Origin: Datura wrightii
Lineage: Eukaryota; Streptophyta; Magnoliopsida; Solanales; Solanaceae
Assembly (NCBI GenBank): GCA_035772735.1
Contig: JASDFA010000001.1
Location: forward strand, 57,489,001-57,553,000
Reading direction: 5' to 3'
DNA length: 64,000 nucleotides
Part shown: positions 56,790-64,000 of the stretch, piece by piece
Position numbering within the stretch: position 1 is the stretch's first letter
How the letters are laid out: every line of letters starts with the position of its first letter
Position numbers and translations under genes: made by a program
Notes under the pieces: generated by a model
Told to the model about the DNA's origin: nothing
What the model saw: the letters and a program-made list of their open reading frames with translations, nothing else
Databases searched by the model: none

Positions 56790-59000
56790 TGTCATGACCC
56801 GAACATAGGCCCAGGTTGAGAAAAGGGACAAAGAACCCCAAGAGGCTCCAAGTCGATCCATGGCATGAACACAATATCTAACTCAATCAAATAAAATGGA
56901 AGATCAACATACTTAACATAGAAGAAGTCTAAACATAACATAACATTTGAATACATACATAAGTCTAAAGCTGAACACAAACTATGTCAGAAAAGCCTCA
57001 AATACTGATGAGGTGATGGGACAAGACCCCAGCTAACTCACTACAATCTGAAAACTGAAAATACGAAATATAACTGATGAGAAGGGCCCTCAAAAAATGA
57101 AGACTCACCAACTGAGATTGGGAAATGCTAACTGCGAAAATCTGACTAGTGGTGGGATTAAGCCTGGATATCGAAGCTTGTATCATGAAACGATACAACA
57201 TAGAGTATGCGGTCAATACGTGAAATGTACCGAGTAAGTAAGGTAAGTAAAATCACTAAGTAAGTAAAATCATAAATCATGCATATAATAAAACATAATC
57301 AAAATAAGATTCTAAGAGTAGGGCTTGCATGCTATTTTCTGAAATAATAATCTAAACATAACTGAATATCATAATTGAATCGAATGATCCAAAGCTGAAA
57401 ACTGATAATCATAAGTAAGATTGAACATTGGGTCAAACCCGCTGAAAACCTAATTTCATGACTGATGTATATGCATAACTGAAATCATAAGGAATAATGG
57501 GAGACTTGTCACATAACCGACATTACCATGATAGAGATTACGTGGTCCCGACTATCACACTCAAGTAGGCAGAGCCATCCAAAGCTTTTCCAGGGCTAAG
57601 GATACTACCATGATATCAATATCAAGCTGAAGGCCCCTTGGGGAAGGGGAAGCTAACAAGGGAGGTCCCAAATAATCTGAACATACCTACGTTAGCACGT
57701 AGTTCTGAGTCATGGGTTGACTGACCCTTAGACTACTCGGTGCTAGACACTACTCCCTAAAACATGCATACGCTCTCCATTATTTTTCAAAGAACCTGAA
57801 CCATCATCTATTGTCGAAGTTGATTCATAACATACATACATAAATTTGAAATCATAACATGAGGAGACTTGCTCAAACCATACCACTTGCTAAAAATAAT
57901 GGGAGTTAGACTCCAAAACCATGTGGTAAGCTAATTCATGAAATCACAAAAACATACTTGATCATATGGGCTTGCCCAATACGTACACATGCTTGAAATC
58001 AAATTGATTCACTTTGAAAACATGAACATAGACATGGGTATTTCCAAATCATACTTTCTTCATAAACATCTCTTCATGCTTGTACACATCATAGATCTCA
58101 ACTTTCATGGACTTTCATGGATGGGCATCTAATTTAGAAAACTATAAAACATAATTTATAATTTAGCACATTGTAAAATTTGTTCATTTATCATAATTCA
58201 ACATTTAAAATACGCGTAGATCATACCAATGATTGATACTTAGGAAATTCACACATTCGGTAAAAACCCCATAGAATCATCAATTAGGAATTCATGAATT
58301 GAGATAGGATTGGGCATGGGTGTGGACAATTACAATCATTCATAGCTTTACATACCTGAAGGGATCTGATTTCACCACTTCCTTGATTGCCCGAAGAGAA
58401 TTGAAGAAGAACTTGGAAGAACTAGGCTTGATCACCTCTTAAACCTCTAAGCTTGCATGCATGAATTACGATATGCTTAGAATGACCTAACCCTTGTTAT
58501 GACACTCTATTCTTAGCATAAAACGACGTAGTTTAGGCCTTAGGAACTTAGGAATTACAAAAAAACCCTTATTAAATTCGCAAGGAAAAAGACACTGCCA
58601 GTACCCACGAGGGACTGGACGACTCGTGGTTTGCCAGTCATCGCCTACCCTGCCAAATTCCTTCTGAGGGTCACCACAGGGGACACCACGACTCGTGGTG
58701 TACTTGAAAAATCATGGTGATGACTCGTTAGTTACACTGGCCATTTTCCTTCATCCTTCAACCACCTTTGACCAGGGGTGACTTAACGGATTGTGGGGCT
58801 TACCACGACTCGTGGTCACACCCATGGTCACCCCAAACTAGAAATTTCCAGACATAGTCAGGCCCCTCCCCACGGTCACTTAACAACTTGTGGTGTTCTT
58901 GACGGGGCACTGGATGACTCGTCTTGTAACCTGGTGCAGAAAATTCTATTTTCTCCGTTTCAACTCTCGGGTCTGGTCTTAGGGCTTTTAGGGTATTACA
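56790..59000 (-). mobile_element. Element H 3' LTR
   Basis: TGTCATGACCC to GGGTATTACA on the plus strand, about 2.2 kb. U3 palindromes include ACACCACGA-C-TCGTGGTGT (58683-58701) and ACCACGA-C-TCGTGGT (58802-58816). No gene is present. Confidence 0.9.
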
Positions 59001-59035
59001 ATATCTTCCCCTTGGGAACATTCATCCTCAAATGT
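59001..59035 (-). promoter_or_regulatory. Element H polypurine tract and degraded hairpin
   Basis: The minus strand has CCCAAGGGGAAGATAT before the LTR. The hairpin arms at 59018-59035 carry one G-to-A change compared with the other elements. Confidence 0.82.
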
Positions 59036-59243
59036 TGAAATCATATTGAAAAGCAGGGAAATTAAATCATCATACTCAAATACTGAACATACATGCTAAA
59101 AATTGACAGTCTGACTGATTCCGATTTGGACAACATGATTGAACTAAATTCCTGAATCACACATACATAATTTTACATGAAAGAAACTGGGTACATGAGC
59201 TAAACATGAAATTGAATAGAGTACTAAGGAGGAAACTGATACC

Positions 59244-61201
59244 TCAAGCTGAAACTAAACCTGAAGGGAATAGGTGCGGGTATTTAGCCATCCTATCTTC
59301 TTCGGCATCCCATGTAGCTCCCTTAGCATGCTCATTTTTCCATAAAACCTTGACTGAAGCTACTTCTTTGGTTCTTAGCTTACGAACCGTATGATCCAGT
59401 ATCTCCACCGGAACCTCCTCACAACTAAGGCTGTCATTCACACCAACACTGTCCATCGGAAAAACCAGAGCCAGATCACTCAAACACATCTTTAAGAGCG
59501 ACACATGGAAAACTGGATGGACTGAAGCTAATTCTGAGGGAAACTCCAACTCATAGGCTACGTTGCCAACCCGTTTCACGATCTAGTAGGGACCAACATA
59601 ACGGGGACCGAGTTTCCCTTTCTTTCCAAATCTCATCATTCCCTTTATGAGAGATACCTTTAGAAACACCCAATCATCAACTTCGAACTCAAGGTCCCTC
59701 CTCACATCTGCATAGGACTTTTGGCGACTCTGAGCTGTTTTCAACCTGTCCCTTATGAGATGAACTTTCTGCATAGCCTCATGGACTGAATCTGGTCCTA
59801 TCAATCCAGCTTCACCTACTTCAAACCAATCAATAGGAGATCTACATCTTTGAACATATAGAGCCTCAAATAGAGCCATCTGAATGCTGGAACGGTAGCT
59901 GTTGTTATATGAAAACTCAATGAGAGGAAAATGATCATCCCAACTACCATTGAAATCAGTCACACACGCTCTCAACATATCCTCCAGAGTCTGAATACTC
60001 TGCTCTGCCTGGCCATCTATTTGCAGGTGAAAAGTTGTGCTAAGTTTAACTTGAGTACCAAGTCCCTTTTGAAATTGTCTCCAAAATTAGGAGGTAAACT
60101 GAGTACCTCTATCCGATATGATGGAAAAGGGTACTCCATGCAACCAAACTAACTCCCGAATGTAAAACTTAGCATAATACTCCACTGTGTTGGTAGTTTT
60201 GACCCATAGAAAATGGGTTGCCTTAGTCAACCGATCTACTACAACCCAAATAGAGTCATACTGTCAGCGAGTACGAGGCAATCTCATAATGAAGTCCATA
60301 TTGATTTTCTCCCACTTTCAAGTAGGAATACTAATTTCTTAAAGTACACCTCCTGGTCTTTGATGATCAACCTTCACCTGTTGACAATTCGGACACTTAG
60401 AAACAAACTCCGTTATGTCCTTCTTCATGCCATTCCACCAATAGTCTTTCGGTAGGGCACGGTACATCATAGTGGCACCTAGATGTACAGAATATCTGGA
60501 ACCATGAGCCTTATGCGACAATCGCTCCCTCTACTTATCGACACCCACTACACATAAATGACCTTGATATCGTAGTACACCATCTTCCCCTTTGGAGAAG
60601 ACCTCCACATTTTGATTCCGAACAACTTTCTTCAACTTGACCAAAATATGACCATCGTCTTGTCTAGCTTTGTCCTCAGTCACCAAGGAAGATCTAAACC
60701 ATTTTGACAATGATACCACCATCCGTCGAGTCAATAAGATTAACTCCTAGTCATGCAAGCCGATGCACATCCTTCACTAACTCTTTCGTCTCTTCATCTA
60801 CATGGGTCACACTCCCCATAGAAAGCCTTATAAGAGTGTCTGCCACAACATTAGCCTTACCCAAATGATAAAGGACACTCATATCATAAACTTTAAGAAG
60901 CTCCAACCATCTTCTCTGACATAGTATTAGATCCTTTTGGGTAAACAAATACTGTAGGCTTTTGTGGTCCATAAAAACATCCACATGGATCCCGTACAGA
61001 TAGTGTCTCCAAATCATCAAAGAAAAATACCACCATTGCCAACTCGAGGTCATGGGTCGTATAGTTCTTTTCATGGACTTTCAGTTGCCTAGAAGCATAG
61101 GCTATAACTTTACCATGCTGCATCAATACACAACCAAGGCCGATCCTCGAAGCGTCAAAATATACCACAAACCCATCGGTACCCTCAGGCAGGGTCTACA
61201 C
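59244..61201 (-). pseudogene. Element H pol: RNase H, integrase, chromodomain
   Basis: On the minus strand: RNase H (GLGCVLMQHGKVIAYASRQL, DVFMDHKSLQYLF, NVVADTLIRLS), integrase finger (YWWNGMKKDITEFVSKCPNCQQV), core remnants, then IEFSYNNSYRSSIQMALFEA, EVDDWVFLKVSLIKGMM and GKLGPRYVGPY, a TAG, and VGNVAYELEFPSELASVHPVF. The best chromodomain in the window follows (ILDHTVRKLRTKEVASVKVL and GATWDAEEDRMAKYPHLF), ending at TGA 59246-59244. The chromodomain would steer integration to methylated-histone chromatin. Several stops and frameshifts make it inactive. Confidence 0.9.
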
Positions 61202-64000
61202 TATTACACCTCGAAAATTTTTTTTTGATGATTATTTGATGGTTATATGTCATATTAAGGGAATTATAGGTTGTATGTTGTCCGTAGGTGAGGAGGGAAA
61301 TATGTGCAAAGGGAAAAGCGAAGAGTACGTGAAGTTTGTAAATAAGGATAAACTTTAAATGGTCATATATCAAAACATATAATGCTTCAGAAGTCCCATA
61401 ACCTATCAAATGAAAGGTATTTGAGTCTAGTTTACAGTGAATAAAACCGCTCGTCAATTGGAGTTCGGAGTAAAAAGTTATGCTCATTTGAAGACAGTAC
61501 TGTCGGTTGGGAAAGCGCCCAGGCGCGCGAGTGCCGAGACAGGCAGGCAGCAGGCACGCGCGCGCATGGGAGCATGTCGCATGGGCGCCGCATGCGGGTG
61601 CCGCCTAGACCTTGGCCAGCCCACCTATATGAAGTAAAATTGAGCTAGAAAGCTCATTTCTACTCCGTTTTAGTTGATTTTTTTTTTCAGAATTAGAAGA
61701 ACTCAAAGCCCTAACATGGTGAAAATATATCCCAGGTAAGAAACTTCACTCTTGTCTATTTTGGGCTTTGAAAAGAGAACTTTGGAGAAAGTCATGGTTT
61801 GTTGTTGTCTTGTGGTTGATTGTGGTATTGCTGTGTTTTTAGATGATTCTAGGCAGAGGAAAGAGTAGGAGTGTACTCCTACTTTAGCTAATAACATCTC
61901 CAAGAAAGGGTAAGTAATTCCCTTTTTGATTTCTTTAAGTTTATGAGGTTATAACTTGGAGAATGTTGTAGTATTGTGTTGTTGTTTCTTTGTGTATTTT
62001 TGTGGCATGTTGCTGCCCAAGTTTTCCAAAACTTTGGTGAAGTGAAGTTCTGCTTGTTGTGTTTGTAAATTGGACTTGCAAGGAGCCTTAAGGAGTAAGC
62101 TTGAAAGGCAGATTTTCAGCAAAATTAGAGTCGACGTGCCAAGGTATGTAAAGGCGTCCCTTACCTTATTTTTCAAGAACGAAACTAAGTTATTGAAAGG
62201 ATCAATATTCCTATGTTTTTAAAATCATATTGAGGCATGTATGATCCTTTCCAAAGGGTTGGAAATACTTGGCATAAAGCTTGAATCGTTAAGAATGGTT
62301 GAAGCGAACAAATGTGAACCGAAAGGCGTAATTTTTATATGATTGTTGCCGTAGTTCTAAATCGAGTCTGGAGTCCCCTTAACGTGGGCACCGTGAGCTG
62401 GTCCTTTGTATTATACTATATATGTGATGTTGAATATATGTTAAGATCTGGTCACTTAGTGAAATTGATAGAAAATGCTAAGATGACGACATGTAATTGA
62501 ACTTAAGCTAAGAAGATGACGCTAAGCCGATTGAGGATAAAAGAGATTATTGAAATGACATTTTAATAATATTGTTAATCCCTCCAATATGTTTATGTTT
62601 TAAAGTGCTTAAGGTAAAAAGTAGATCTTATGTTTTTCCTCTTTAAAGCTAAGGAAGCGGCACGTAGCAAATATGCTAAATCGATACATGTTAACGGGGA
62701 AAGCGTGGCTAAGTTGTCAATTAGACAAAGAGGTAAGTGCGTATAAGAATTGATGGAATAGTAAACACGAGAGTAAAGACTTGAGTGTAGAGTGAATAAT
62801 TTTTGCCAAAGAAGTTAAGATGAATAAGGAAAGTAGAGCTAAATATTGTTAAATTAGACGATAAGGGTTACAATTGTGAACGAGGTAGGCAACAGCTAGG
62901 AAGATTAACCCTGTTCTAAAGATGTTTAGCAGAAGAATTATAAATTAAGTTGTTTATGTTCAATATGTGTTAAGTTGATGAATAACCACTAAAGCGTTAA
63001 CCTTCTACGAAATAATTAGAGTTGAACGCCTGCAAAATAGTAACTTAAGTTGAGAAGCTCTCTGCTATACCCCTAAATGATTATGTTGAGTTATCTATTC
63101 TAAGTGTTGAAATTTTCTGCCATGTCTGGAAAGGGTAATCCTAGGATCTTCTAAGTCACTTATGATTATGTAAGCTTTCTTAAGCTCCGCAGATAATTGC
63201 AAAGTTATGTAAGTCAATGCAGCATCACCCAAATTACGGCTATATATCTTTATTTGCCTATAAGGAATCACTTAGAGAGTTACTCACGAGTTCCCAAGTT
63301 ATAGAGCTCCAAGTCTCAGATCCTTAAGTTATGTCTTTACGTCCCTATTTTATGTTGAAACGTGCTAGCTGATCTAAGAAGTTTTTGAGAGATCATATTT
63401 CGAGAATTATGCTAATGTCTCGGTCAAGTATCTGATGTTGTATACAAGTCTAAGAACTCAAGTCTTTATATGTCTTTTCAGTAAGAAGTCTTAATGTATA
63501 TGATTTTCATGTTATAACATATAGTTGAATTCTTTCAGTTATATTCAAGTCATGCATCTTTATGTTTAGCTCTTGTTGAGTTATTAGTTGAATTTCTTAA
63601 ATTCAGAGGAGAGATTCTCCCATGTACCAATGTTCCTAATGTCTAAGTAAGTATAAGTGCGAGCTATGATAATGATCAGTTAAGCTCGGAACATTGAATA
63701 CCAGGAAGTCTCCTGGAGGCCACCCAATTAACTAAATACGAGTTATACATTATATAGAAGTCTCATATGTTGTATATCTATAGTTCAGTTCTCAACTCTA
63801 TGTATATGACAAATAACTCCAAGTTCCTAGTTATAATTTCCATGTTTTCCTACAAATAAGTCAAATGAATTAAGAACTATATGTACTTATCTACATGATA
63901 AATTTGGCAATGAAATTCCAATGTATAGTTGTCGATACAGGTAAAGGAACCACCTAGTAGGCAATATATATTTGCAGTTCCCAGATGTTAAAGAATTGTG
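61202..64000 (+). mobile_element. LTR M2: second long LTR, plus orientation, runs off the window
   Basis: The segment starts TATTACACCTCG (the family TGTTACACCCCG with TG changed to TA) directly after RNase H/RT codons of element H. It is the diverged reverse complement of about 52290-55449, in the same order, to the window end. No credible coding sequence is seen. The 3' end is missing. Confidence 0.85.
61510..61620. other. GC-rich island in LTR M2
   Basis: GCACGCGCGCGCATGGG and neighbouring GC-rich DNA correspond to the island in M1. Next to it is the shared phrase GTTCGGAGTAAAAAGTTATG near 61465-61485. Confidence 0.75.

Larger units (their letters stand above)
56790..61201 (-). mobile_element. 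Element H: 3' half of a Tekay-like element
   Basis: The segment holds the 3' LTR, polypurine tract, chromodomain, integrase and RNase H, all on the minus strand. It is inserted in the RT of element E (left flank TGAGT 56785-56789) and cut at 61201 by LTR M2. The 5' half is outside the window. Confidence 0.9.

Overview
The window is plant nuclear DNA made almost entirely of nested, decayed Ty3/gypsy LTR retrotransposons. I find no host gene, rRNA, tRNA gene or CRISPR array. The mix is Tekay/Del-like chromoviruses with initiator-Met primer sites, Athila-like elements with Asp-tRNA primer sites and an extra ORF, and one CRM-like integrase remnant. This fits pericentromeric or intergenic heterochromatin of a large-genome eudicot. 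I favour Solanaceae on general sequence flavour, but the sequence alone does not prove it. Element names used here: K, A, L, C, B, I, J, E, D, M, H.

Layout. 1-2050: end of a plus-strand Tekay-like LTR (K) inserted in the RT of minus-strand element A (2051-6563). A itself interrupts the integrase of a plus-strand CRM-like element L (6564 to about 8212). From about 8213 to 24178 lies a minus-strand Athila-like element C: 3' LTR, 3' UTR, second ORF (ORF2), spacer, then gag-protease. A complete but decayed Tekay-like element B (11339-20952) splits C's ORF2. At 24179 C is interrupted by a plus-strand Athila-like element I. I's 5' LTR is split by a pol-less Tekay-like element J (24498-31218), and I's pol is cut at 33034 by minus-strand Tekay-like element E. 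E's 3' LTR received Athila-like element D at a CCCAC target. E's integrase received a 4.2-kb LTR (M1). E's RT received another Tekay-like element H at 56790, and H is cut at 61202 by a second long LTR (M2) running off the window.

The deepest chain is C > I > E > H > M2. A roughly 13-kb tandem duplication has repeated part of D, part of E and the start of M1: 35190-39690 is the collapsed copy and 39692-52673 the full copy. As a result D has a 5' LTR lacking its first 710 bp, and an upstream copy of D survives only as a solo LTR (34480-35945).

The most interesting content is the pair of Athila-like elements C and D. Both go directly from gag-protease through a spacer of about 1.37 kb to an env-position ORF2, with no reverse transcriptase or integrase, then a 3' UTR of about 1.85-1.9 kb. 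They share a GGGAGGNAACCC hairpin after protease, a roughly 45-nt 3' UTR block, and a hairpin at the polypurine tract. Each also carries its own family of short inverted repeats in two places, LTR U3 and the protease-ORF2 spacer. This looks like a non-autonomous two-ORF design kept in two divergent families. All coding regions here are broken or partial. D is the best preserved, with one in-frame stop in each of its two ORFs.
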